A DNA stretch of 6,551 nucleotides from Candidatus Sulfotelmatobacter sp. GTDB lineage: Bacteria > Acidobacteriota > Terriglobia > Terriglobales > Acidobacteriaceae. The stretch is from assembly GCA_030045935.1 (NCBI GenBank), contig JASIEN010000454.1:1-6551 (forward strand), written 5' to 3'. The notes beneath the pieces were generated by a model. It was not told where the DNA came from. It did not search any database and saw only the letters and a program-made list of their open reading frames with translations. This document shows, piece by piece, positions 1 through 5,328 of this stretch. How positions within the stretch are numbered: position 1 is the first letter of the stretch; each line of letters starts with the position of its first letter. Position numbers and translations under genes: made by a program.

Positions 1-2101
1 GTCCCATCGCCCGAAATAAGTGGCTGCCCCGTATCGGCTTGCGGTATTCGCGACTGACGGCGCCACCAGGCTGTTGCTCAATCGAATAGACATATTGGAA
101 GGAGCCTGAATCGTATGCTTCCACCATGCCAGCGCGATCGAGCATGACGTAGTCAATGTGTTCTTGCGCGGTAAATCTCTCCAGACTCGAGGCCAGGGTC
201 AGAGCGGTTGCGCCAGCGTGGTCGAGTACATCGGAGAGATCGCAGACTGGATTGTTCGACAGCGATTTCAGCGGAACGTCCACGTTTGGGGGCGCCCATC
301 GGATGTTTTGAAAACTCACCTTCTTTTCGCTTCCTTTCAATGGCGCACCAGAAATCACAGTCGTCAAATTCTGTGCCGTCAGAGGATCTCCCTCCGATCC
401 TCGCACCACGCCACGCACCGTGTATGTCCCCGGCTTCACCGCAAATACGGTCTTGAATGTCAGTCCCTCCTGCCTCATTCTTTCCAGTGTGGAATCCATC
501 AACTTCAGTGAGACCCCTTTCATCTGCGCGTCGACAAGTTGCCCGTTTCTGTCGAACAACCCGGTAGCCAGGAGCAGATCGTTGCGATTTCGCCCCTCTG
601 CTTTTTGAAAATGAATCCCACTGATATCGAGGTGCGCAAGCACCGTCAGTTGAGCTGAGATTGCCTCGGTTTGCGTGACCTCCGTCCGTAACTGCAGCGG
701 AACTCCTACGATCGGATCCTGCGAGAACAGCGCTTCTCTTACCTCCTGCTTTGCCGCCTCCTCCGGATCCGATGGCTTCTTCACCGCGTAATATCCGTTC
801 CTGGCCTCGATCTGGTATTTCTTCCTCCCGGCTACTTTGACGTTCAATTTGTGGAACTTTCCGTCCGCGACCGGGTTGTGCGGGGCGAATCCCAGCACAT
901 AGCTCACCGCTGGTGCCTCCAGCGCCTCACTCATCGCCACGTTCAAATCATTTCGGTTATGAAAAAATCTTCCGCCAGTGCTCGCCGCCAGTCCGGCAAG
1001 CACTTGCCCGGACTCGAACTGGGCTTGCATCCGATATTTCCCTTCTTCTGCTTGGTAGTCTCCCACAGCGGAGTCTGGGGGCGGCGGCGACGGGGGCTGT
1101 TGCGGGGGCGCGCCAATGTCCGGCAGCGCGTCCGCCGTGTACAAACCCCTCGCGTCAATCGTATTCACGACCACTCCCGCCCGTATCGCCTGCCCGATCA
1201 AATTCGAGCCGGTCGGCATTACCTCGTCTGGCAAAGGGAATCCTGGCGAAACGTATGCCAGAACCCGCTGCCCAGGCATATTTGACAGGTGCTTTACGAT
1301 GTCTTCCAGGCGCTCATACCCCTGCCGCGTCAACTCGTCTCCCTGCTCCAATATCTGCTGCGCATCGGCGCCGATATCAACAGGACACTGGTTCGCGTCC
1401 GCGTCGAGCGCCGCGGTGATGATCGCATCCCGATCGTGTTTGTTCACGATCAGGTCTGCCTGGTAATAGGTTATGTTTGGGCAGTTAAGTTCGCTTTCGC
1501 CCTTGGCAGGATGAGGAACGATCGCCGCGAGCGTCTTTCGCAATGTTTGGGCATCATCCGTAAAATCTTGCTTTACGTCGCCTCCTGTCGAATAAATCGA
1601 CACTCGGTCCGTCGGCATCAGACTCGCAAACAGCTTGGTCGCGGCCGACCGGACAGCCATTGCGTCCGCGGCCTTCATGTGCAAATCATCGAAGACAAGA
1701 GCTAAGAACCGCTGTGGCGAGGCCGGCATTTTGACAATCTCGGTAGTCTCCCCGCCGTTCGGTTCTTTCGATGTTTCTACGACCGCCGCCGTCTTTGCCT
1801 GCGACTCCAGCGTCTCTGCATTGAATGACGAAATCTTTTGTCGCTTGCCGTTATCGAAGACCTGAAAATCTTCCTGCTTCAGATCCGGAACCGCCTTTCC
1901 CGAAGAATTTCTGACCACGACGCGCACCAAAACTAGATTCACTTGCACCTTGATCGCAGCCTCGGTGCTCCGAATTGATACTTCGCTTTGATTGGTATCA
2001 GTAGCCGCTGGGGTCTTACTTTGTGCTGTAGTTTGTTCCCGTGCTCGGCCCACTAGCATGCACGCTACCAGTGCAGGCACAGCAAAGTATCGCGAGGACA
2101 T
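1..2101 (-). CDS. VWFA-related Acidobacterial domain protein, exported, C-terminus cut by window edge
   Basis: The reading frame is open for 700 codons from the ATG at 2101 to the left edge with no stop, so the C-terminus is missing. A GAGG box six bases upstream supports the start. Residues 1-20 look like a weak signal peptide (hydrophobic FAVPALVACMLVG). Residues 50-90 give the family entry motif (VNLVLVRVVVRNSSGKAVPDL, then DFQVFDNGK). A von Willebrand A-like fold follows, with FLALVFDDLHM at 132-142, DRVSIYSTGG at 165-174, RVLAYVSPGF at 279-288 and VNTIDARGLY at 312-321. A proline-rich linker lies at 332-342, and the domain ends near YVLGFAP (401-407) and ARNGYYAVK (433-441). Residues 450-700 form a second, mostly beta region ending in a part I associate with acidobacterial relatives (FTAQEHIDY at 643-651, EYRKP at 685-689). 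The usual DxSxS metal site reads DDLHM, as I recall it does in this family. The role is unknown; extracytoplasmic binding or adhesion is inferred. Confidence 0.9.
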   Translation of the reverse strand, partial: MSSRYFAVPALVACMLVGRAREQTTAQSKTPAATDTNQSEVSIRSTEAAIKVQVNLVLVRVVVRNSSGKAVPDLKQEDFQVFDNGKRQKISSFNAETLESQAKTAAVVETSKEPNGGETTEIVKMPASPQRFLALVFDDLHMKAADAMAVRSAATKLFASLMPTDRVSIYSTGGDVKQDFTDDAQTLRKTLAAIVPHPAKGESELNCPNITYYQADLIVNKHDRDAIITAALDADANQCPVDIGADAQQILEQGDELTRQGYERLEDIVKHLSNMPGQRVLAYVSPGFPLPDEVMPTGSNLIGQAIRAGVVVNTIDARGLYTADALPDIGAPPQQPPSPPPPDSAVGDYQAEEGKYRMQAQFESGQVLAGLAASTGGRFFHNRNDLNVAMSEALEAPAVSYVLGFAPHNPVADGKFHKLNVKVAGRKKYQIEARNGYYAVKKPSDPEEAAKQEVREALFSQDPIVGVPLQLRTEVTQTEAISAQLTVLAHLDISGIHFQKAEGRNRNDLLLATGLFDRNGQLVDAQMKGVSLKLMDSTLERMRQEGLTFKTVFAVKPGTYTVRGVVRGSEGDPLTAQNLTTVISGAPLKGSEKKVSFQNIRWAPPNVDVPLKSLSNNPVCDLSDVLDHAGATALTLASSLERFTAQEHIDYVMLDRAGMVEAYDSGSFQYVYSIEQQPGGAVSREYRKPIRGSHLFRAMG

Positions 2102-2164
2102 CCAACACCTCAACCTGTGCGGCGTATCAGAGCCGGCTCCAGCACGGCCGCAAGCTTCGATGAC

Positions 2165-2200
2165 ATTATTATCAGACAAACCGGGTTACCAATGGTCACC
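2165..2200 (-). promoter_or_regulatory. Candidate promoter and overlapping operator for the VWA gene
   Basis: On the minus strand, overlapping -10-like boxes GATAAT (2168-2173) and AATAAT (2165-2170) lie about 65 bases before the ATG at 2101. Where a -35 box would fall there is a 17-base imperfect palindrome (2184-2200) made of two GGTNACC units separated by AAT, so the units repeat every 10 bases, one helical turn. Fourteen of its 17 positions obey the dyad. A repressor or activator site is inferred from geometry; no clear -35 hexamer is visible. Confidence 0.35.
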
Positions 2201-2263
2201 ATCAAATCTCGGTTGGGGCAGTCCTGCGGTCGCGCGTAATCAGGCGCTGCACTCAGGGATGAT

Positions 2264-2296
2264 CGGTGCTGATCTAATTCATTTAGATCAGCGCCG
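2264..2296. repeat. 14-bp inverted repeat between the VWA gene and tRNA-Val
   Basis: The left arm CGGTGCTGATCTAA (2264-2277) pairs with the right arm TTAGATCAGCGCCG (2283-2296) across a five-base loop, with a single G-T pair in place of a Watson-Crick pair. No T-run follows on either strand, so it does not look like a standard intrinsic terminator. It lies upstream of the tRNA -10 box and of the opposite VWA promoter region. It could be an operator for a dimeric regulator, a bidirectional insulator hairpin or a small repeat element. Confidence 0.6.
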
Positions 2297-2333
2297 GACA
2301 TTTCAGCGACGAGAAGCGAAAGGAGAACTTGTA

Positions 2334-2339
2334 TATAAT
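2334..2339 (+). promoter_or_regulatory. -10 box for tRNA-Val
   Basis: A perfect TATAAT lies 22 bases before the first base of the tRNA, giving a predicted transcript start near 2346 and a leader of about 16 bases. No convincing -35 hexamer is seen at 2311-2317. A strong -10 with a short leader is what a tRNA promoter would need. Confidence 0.55.
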
Positions 2340-2361
2340 GATGGACTTACCGCACGATCGT

Positions 2362-2436
2362 GGGCGCTTAACTCAGCGGTAGAGTGCCATCTTCACACGG
2401 TGGAAGTCATAGGTTCGAATCCTATAGCGCCCACCA
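2362..2436 (+). tRNA. tRNA-Val (anticodon CAC)
   Basis: A full cloverleaf can be drawn. The acceptor stem GGGCGCT (2362-2368) pairs with AGCGCCC (2426-2432). The D stem ACTC/GAGT encloses AGCGGTA. The anticodon stem CCATC/GGTGG (one T-G pair) encloses the seven-base loop TTCACAC, placing anticodon CAC at 2394-2396, which reads valine codon GTG. The variable loop is five bases, and the T arm is ATAGG-TTCGAAT-CCTAT. The discriminator is A, and the terminal CCA is encoded in the DNA. The gene appears intact and stands alone. No integrase gene or duplicated 3' end is visible in the window, so there is no sign that it serves as an attachment site here. Confidence 0.96.
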
Positions 2437-2565
2437 TTTCTAGAGGACGCACGCATTCTCGATACCATTTGCGTTGTGCCGTTGAGCGCAAGTGCCACGA
2501 CTATTACCGGACGCCTTAGCCATATCCGGCGTTACAACATCCCCGTAAATTGGAAATGCGACACT

Positions 2566-2958
2566 TCAAGCTGCTTGAGTGTCCATCCGTTCCACATATG
2601 GAGCGCGAGCAGGGCTGGCTTCGAATGGATCGGCAAAGTACTGCGTTTCTCGCGCAACCTTGTCGCCCCTGAACTCCATGATGCTCACGGTGTAGGATGG
2701 CTTGCCGTCATAGGACAGGATGAATTCGGTGACCCAAAGGTCACCGCCGCCAACAATGCGCTGGACAGTAAAGCGCTTCCTGTTGGGCTGGATCGTGCGG
2801 GTGATCTGTATGTTGCGGCGGCCGCGGATGCGCTCGCCTGACTGTGGATATTCCAGCACCGCGTCGTCGAGATAGATGCTGTGCTCGGTTTCAAAATCGT
2901 TGGCATCGGAGGCCGCCCAGTGCTGATCCAGTGCCGCGCGTATCTGTTTATCTCCCAT
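2566..2958 (-). CDS. NTF2/SnoaL-like family protein
   Basis: A 130-residue protein of the NTF2-like cone fold, whose members include small-molecule isomerases, cyclases and hydrolases as well as non-enzymatic binding proteins. The N-terminal helix (LDQHWAASDANDFETEHSIY, residues 10-29), the DDAVLEYPQSGERIRGR stretch (31-47) and the end strands VSIMEFRGDKVARETQYFADPFEA (91-114) match what I recall of a widespread SnoaL-like subgroup; the motif QYFADPFEA is distinctive. The length is normal for a single NTF2 domain. The frame extends upstream to an ATG at 2997, but the start at 2958 has an AGGAGGG box immediately before it and begins where relatives begin. No signal peptide is seen, so it is probably cytoplasmic. 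The gap to the VOC gene upstream on the same strand is 205 bases, so co-transcription is possible but not shown. The substrate is unknown. Confidence 0.88.
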   Translation of the reverse strand: MGDKQIRAALDQHWAASDANDFETEHSIYLDDAVLEYPQSGERIRGRRNIQITRTIQPNRKRFTVQRIVGGGDLWVTEFILSYDGKPSYTVSIMEFRGDKVARETQYFADPFEASPARAPYVERMDTQAA

Positions 2959-2961
2959 TTG

Positions 2962-2968
2962 CCCTCCT
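2962..2968 (-). promoter_or_regulatory. Ribosome binding site fixing the start of the NTF2-like gene
   Basis: AGGAGGG on the minus strand ends three bases before the ATG at 2958. The spacing is short but the match is complete, and the upstream ATG at 2997 lacks a comparable site. This favours the shorter 130-residue product. Confidence 0.7.
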
Positions 2969-3163
2969 GCGCTTGGGGAAAGCTTAGACTCCCGCATGGC
3001 TTGGTTTCAATAGGATCAAATTCGTGGTTTCGAATTGCCTCGAAGCCGCTGAACACCCCAGCGTGAGCACTGAGCCCGAATACAATTTTCGTCAGTTGAG
3101 CTCCGGATTGCGCGTAATCCGCCAAGAGTCATACATTGCGAGCGCCTGATGTGGGGCCCCGGA

Positions 3164-3694
3164 TTATGCAGGTTGCCACAACTCAATGGGATTTCCCTCG
3201 GGGTCATGCAAACGAGCAAAGCGCCCAATGTTAGGATAAGTCTCCGGTTCTTTGACCTCAATTCCTGCCGTTCGAAGCTGGGCTACCATTTTGTCGAGGT
3301 CGTGCACTCGAAAGTTCACCATCCAGACTTTGTTGGCATCCCCGAAATACTTGCTCGTCTCGGGAAAGGGACTGAACGCGGTCGGTCCGGCCTCCTGTTG
3401 CCAAACGGTTCCGCCCTCGCCCGTGGGCGTGAGCGCTATCCCCAGGTGTTGCAGGTACCATTGCCCCAACGCCTTGGGATCGTGAGCGCGGAAGAACAAC
3501 CCTCCAATTCCAGCTACTTTTTCCATTTTCGTTCCTCCCAATTCCTGTTTAACGGCTGCGCCGGCAGGCGCAGCTGAACTCGCCGGTGGGGCGGGGTTCT
3601 GTGCCGCGATAGCGAATCGATTTCGCAGCGGGATGACGCTGGACCCAAGAGCGTACGAAAGCATTTGAAGTAGTCGGCGCCTTTGAATGGCCAT
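3164..3694 (-). CDS. VOC (glyoxalase/bleomycin-resistance fold) protein with twin-arginine-type leader
   Basis: The 176-residue product has two parts. Residues 1-56 are a leader: MAIQRRRLLQ with adjacent arginines, a short hydrophobic stretch (LSYALGSSVIPL, 12-23), AIAAQ as a possible signal-peptidase site, then a Pro/Ala-rich linker. Residues 57-176 are a complete VOC domain: GIGGLFFRAHDP (62-73), the helix WYLQHLGI (79-86), FSPFPETSKYFG (108-118), VNFRVHDLDKMVAQL (126-140) and the end motif DPEGNPIELWQP (164-175). E171 is the usual C-terminal metal ligand of the superfamily. The start at 3694 has AGGAG six bases upstream. A second in-frame ATG at 3526 has GGGAGG seven bases upstream and begins exactly where ordinary cytoplasmic relatives begin, so two products are possible. 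The substrate is unknown; relatives include lyases, dioxygenases and resistance proteins. Confidence 0.88.
   Translation of the reverse strand: MAIQRRRLLQMLSYALGSSVIPLRNRFAIAAQNPAPPASSAAPAGAAVKQELGGTKMEKVAGIGGLFFRAHDPKALGQWYLQHLGIALTPTGEGGTVWQQEAGPTAFSPFPETSKYFGDANKVWMVNFRVHDLDKMVAQLRTAGIEVKEPETYPNIGRFARLHDPEGNPIELWQPA
3534..3539 (-). promoter_or_regulatory. Internal ribosome binding site in the VOC gene
   Basis: GGGAGG on the minus strand lies seven bases before the in-frame ATG at 3526 (residue 57 of the long form). Strength and spacing are at least as good as those of the upstream start, so this site may direct a leaderless VOC protein of 120 residues, either as the only product or alongside the exported form. 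Confidence 0.55.
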
Positions 3695-3723
3695 CCCATG
3701 CTCCTGCCGAGACTTCTTGCGCG

Positions 3724-3762
3724 TTCATCTACGAAGTGCGCAGATGAAGTTCTGGAAGTATA
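3724..3762 (-). promoter_or_regulatory. Candidate promoter and leader dyad of the VOC gene
   Basis: A TATACT box at 3757-3762 on the minus strand matches the -10 consensus at five of six positions and would give a leader of about 55 bases. No good -35 box is visible. Just past the predicted start of transcription is a perfect 7-bp inverted repeat, TTCATCT (3724-3730) and AGATGAA (3742-3748), with an 11-base spacer and centres 18 bases apart. That geometry would suit an operator read on one DNA face or an mRNA leader hairpin. Confidence 0.35.
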
Positions 3763-4134
3763 TATCCATCGCCGGTACTGCGATTGGCCGGCCACTCGGA
3801 AATTGGAAACCAGGATTTGTGGTTGGCGAAAAATCGCGACTGGAACTCAAGAGCCCTCAATGAGCGCTATCGCCTGATAGCATCAACTAATAACATTTTT
3901 TCTCGAATTCCGAGGGGAAGTTCTACATCGCGATACCCGCTCCACCTCTCGGCTTGCCGGGGCTTACCCGCTTGTCAAAATACCTCCATTGTTCAGATCA
4001 ATTGATATCGCTTCAGACCCGCTCCATGGACACGTTCCCCTTTTCGGCACAGTATGCAGACACTTCCGGCCTGTGGGGGCTCCAACAGGAAGAAGGCGGA
4101 TTTTGTTGCTCTTTCAAGGGCAGAGGAGGCTTCT
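3763..4134. other. Intergenic region with no recognisable gene
   Basis: This is the divergent gap between the VOC gene and the small membrane-protein gene at 4135. Short frames on both strands have no ribosome binding site or family resemblance. A 6-bp hairpin GCTATC/GATAGC with a four-base loop (3866-3881) is followed 14 bases later by six T residues (3896-3901); this is too far for a standard terminator and no plus-strand gene precedes it. No clear promoter for the 4135 gene could be picked out. Confidence 0.5.
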
Positions 4135-4470
4135 ATGTCGTACTTTGATTGCTTCGTGGCAGGGTCGTGGATGTTCGTGCTTGGATGGTATGTTGGCGCC
4201 ATCTACGTGCAAAACCATAACCACAAAAAGGAAAGCTCCCGTGTGGTTGAACGCCTTCGTGTGACTGAAAGCATTCGTTTGAGTGAAAAATCAGAACGGT
4301 GCCCCGAATGTGGAGCATGGCGTCTTCCGGTCGCAGCTCGCGTCAGCGCCGACTGGATTCCGTCGCAAGCAGAAATACCAGACTCCCCCCTGATCGCCGC
4401 GGCGGGATCGCACGCGAGAGAAAGCGGGTCAGCCCTAGCCGAGCATCTCCGACGCTCTCTGAGGAACTGA
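4135..4470 (+). CDS. Small single-helix membrane protein with one CPxC motif, unrecognised
   Basis: I do not recognise this 111-residue protein. The case for a gene is the start: GAGGAGG lies five bases before the ATG at 4135, although the frame is open back to an ATG at 4054. Residues 7-25 (FVAGSWMFVLGWYVGAIYV) form one membrane helix. The basic stretch that follows (HNHKKESSR, 28-36) suggests that the C-terminal part stays in the cytoplasm. A helical, charged segment runs to about 54, then RCPECGAWRL (55-64) gives one CxxC pair, half of a zinc-ribbon knuckle; no second pair is present, so metal binding would need a dimer or partner. From about residue 70 the sequence is low in recognisable structure. 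It is convergent with the STAS remnant, eight bases apart. The C-terminal part could be spurious if an old frameshift lies after the CPxC motif. Confidence 0.5.
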   Translation: MSYFDCFVAGSWMFVLGWYVGAIYVQNHNHKKESSRVVERLRVTESIRLSEKSERCPECGAWRLPVAARVSADWIPSQAEIPDSPLIAAAGSHARESGSALAEHLRRSLRN

Positions 4471-4478
4471 GGCTCCTC

Positions 4479-4691
4479 TCACCCCTGAGCGCGCGGAACG
4501 GGGTCGGGCGCGCTGCTCTCTGGAGACCGATTAGTATTTTTCCCCCGAAGCCGTCTGGCCTTCTCGTCCAGGTTCATCAGCCCCCTAAATCGTTCCCGAA
4601 ACGTGCTGCTTTCCTCCCTAAGGACGATGCGGCCGTCCATGTCGAGCACGCTTACGCCATTTACCTCGCGATCGGTTATTCGTAACGCCAC
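4479..4691 (-). pseudogene. Truncated STAS-domain (anti-sigma-factor antagonist) gene remnant
   Basis: From a GTG at 4691, with AGGAG five bases upstream, the frame gives 70 residues. Residues 1-39 (VALRITDREVNG, VSVLDMDGRIVL, then ESSTFRERFRGLM) match the first two strands and first helix of STAS anti-anti-sigma proteins, the partner-switching regulators that bind anti-sigma kinases when unphosphorylated. A complete domain runs to about 100-115 residues. The segment carrying the regulatory serine (typically D-S-S-G) and the following strands and helices are absent, replaced by a polar, proline-containing tail (NTNRSPESSAPDP). Reading one base further along at the G5-A5 run (4537-4546) gives GGKILIGL, similar to the third STAS strand, but similarity then stops. 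A decayed gene with a 3' deletion, possibly plus a frameshift, is the best explanation; a functional mini-protein is unlikely. Confidence 0.65.
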
Positions 4692-4751
4692 TTGCACTCC
4701 TAGCCCGCGGAAACACACGTGGGATCTCGCCATCGCGCTGCGCGGGAAAGG

Positions 4752-4773
4752 ACTATACGCCATAGGAGCGTAT
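4752..4773 (-). promoter_or_regulatory. -10-like box within a short dyad upstream of the STAS remnant
   Basis: TATAGT on the minus strand (4752-4757) matches five of six -10 positions and would start a transcript about 55 bases before the GTG at 4691. It overlaps a perfect 6-bp inverted repeat, ATACGC (4755-4760) and GCGTAT (4768-4773), with a seven-base spacer. No -35 hexamer is convincing. It may be a relic of the promoter and operator of the intact STAS gene. Confidence 0.25.
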
Positions 4774-4807
4774 CGCTTACCATGAAATCATCTTGCTGGA
4801 AGTCCGT

Positions 4808-4984
4808 TTACTCCGCCTTCTCCGTTGAAACGGAACCCTGCGGTGCTAGCTGTTCCAGCCAATCGCTCAGCCGCCTGCAGAACCTCAATAAGGCGCCGGA
4901 TTCATTCAGGGCGCAAGTCCCGATCATCAGGAAGGTTGTTACCCATCCTCCAATCACCACCTTCAAAAACGTCGACGTGGTCAT
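4808..4984 (-). CDS. Small single-helix membrane protein (58 aa), unrecognised
   Basis: I do not recognise this protein by family. The start at 4984 is chosen because GGAGG lies five bases upstream (4990-4994); the open frame continues further upstream to 5059 without another good site. Residues 6-25 (FLKVVIGGWVTTFLMIGTCA) form a convincing membrane helix. The rest is a short amphipathic segment (ALLRFCRRLSDWLEQLA, 31-47) and an acidic tail. Size, a single helix and a charged tail are typical of small membrane-embedded regulators or unannotated small proteins, but no function can be assigned. It lies 116 bases upstream of the STAS remnant on the same strand. The ribosome binding site and start are nearly identical to those of the small membrane-protein gene at 4135. 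Without conservation data, chance coding cannot be excluded. Confidence 0.5.
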   Translation of the reverse strand: MTTSTFLKVVIGGWVTTFLMIGTCALNESGALLRFCRRLSDWLEQLAPQGSVSTEKAE

Positions 4985-5328
4985 AGAAACCTCCATCCCA
5001 GATTTTGCAAAGGCCCCTCTATTCAGGAGATCGGAAATGGTGGGCAAAAGACGACACATGCGCGCAAAAATTTATTTTGATGGCTGCGGGCGGAGCTAGC
5101 AATCCGTCAAAACTGTCATTGCCGATATACGTACCTTCTTGGCTAGAAGAGAAGAGGGCAAGTCGTTCAGCAAAAGGGACTTGGGCGACGCCGCCAAAGT
5201 CAATTGACGTTAAATCGCGATTACACTCATCCCGAGTCAGGTGCCAATAGAGGGCGCAAGCTTGTGACATCGCGGCCGCTGAATCCTCCCACCGCCGGGG
5301 GAAATCTGATATCGCGGAGGGACACTGG
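4985..5328. other. Divergent intergenic region, no recognisable gene
   Basis: This region separates the 58-residue membrane-protein gene from the rhodanese gene. A minus-strand frame from 5270 overlaps it but has no ribosome binding site and resembles nothing. On the plus strand TTGACG (5204-5209) is a good -35 hexamer, but no -10 box is spaced correctly. A 10-base perfect palindrome AATCGCGATT (5213-5222) follows it and could be a regulatory site for the rhodanese gene; this is a weak inference. Confidence 0.4.

Noticed and set aside
913..1419. Plus-strand open frame of 168 codons
   Set aside because: It lies wholly inside the VWA coding frame on the other strand, has no ribosome binding site and its arginine/proline/serine-rich product resembles no family.
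2412..2436. 3' end of tRNA-Val as an integration attachment site
   Set aside because: No integrase gene and no second copy of the tRNA 3' end is visible in the window.
1992..2519. Plus-strand open frame of 175 codons
   Set aside because: It runs across the VWA start, the divergent control region and the whole tRNA-Val gene, so it cannot be a real protein gene.
3104..3121. CGGATT/AATCCG hairpin downstream of the VOC gene, considered as a terminator
   Set aside because: The stem is only 6 bp, no T-run follows on the minus strand, and such short dyads are expected by chance.
2685..3125. Minus-strand open frame of 146 codons
   Set aside because: It overlaps the NTF2-like gene in another frame and translates that gene's codons out of phase; there is no ribosome binding site.
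3514..3795. Minus-strand open frame of 93 codons over the VOC leader
   Set aside because: It competes with the VOC leader in another frame; the leader frame has two good ribosome binding sites and a signal-peptide pattern, and this one has neither.
3866..3901. Hairpin GCTATC/GATAGC followed by a T-run, considered as a terminator
   Set aside because: The T-run begins 14 bases after the stem and no plus-strand gene lies upstream to terminate.
5019..5270. Minus-strand open frame of 83 codons
   Set aside because: There is no ribosome binding site at its ATG, no recognisable domain, and it overlaps the leader of the 58-residue membrane-protein gene.
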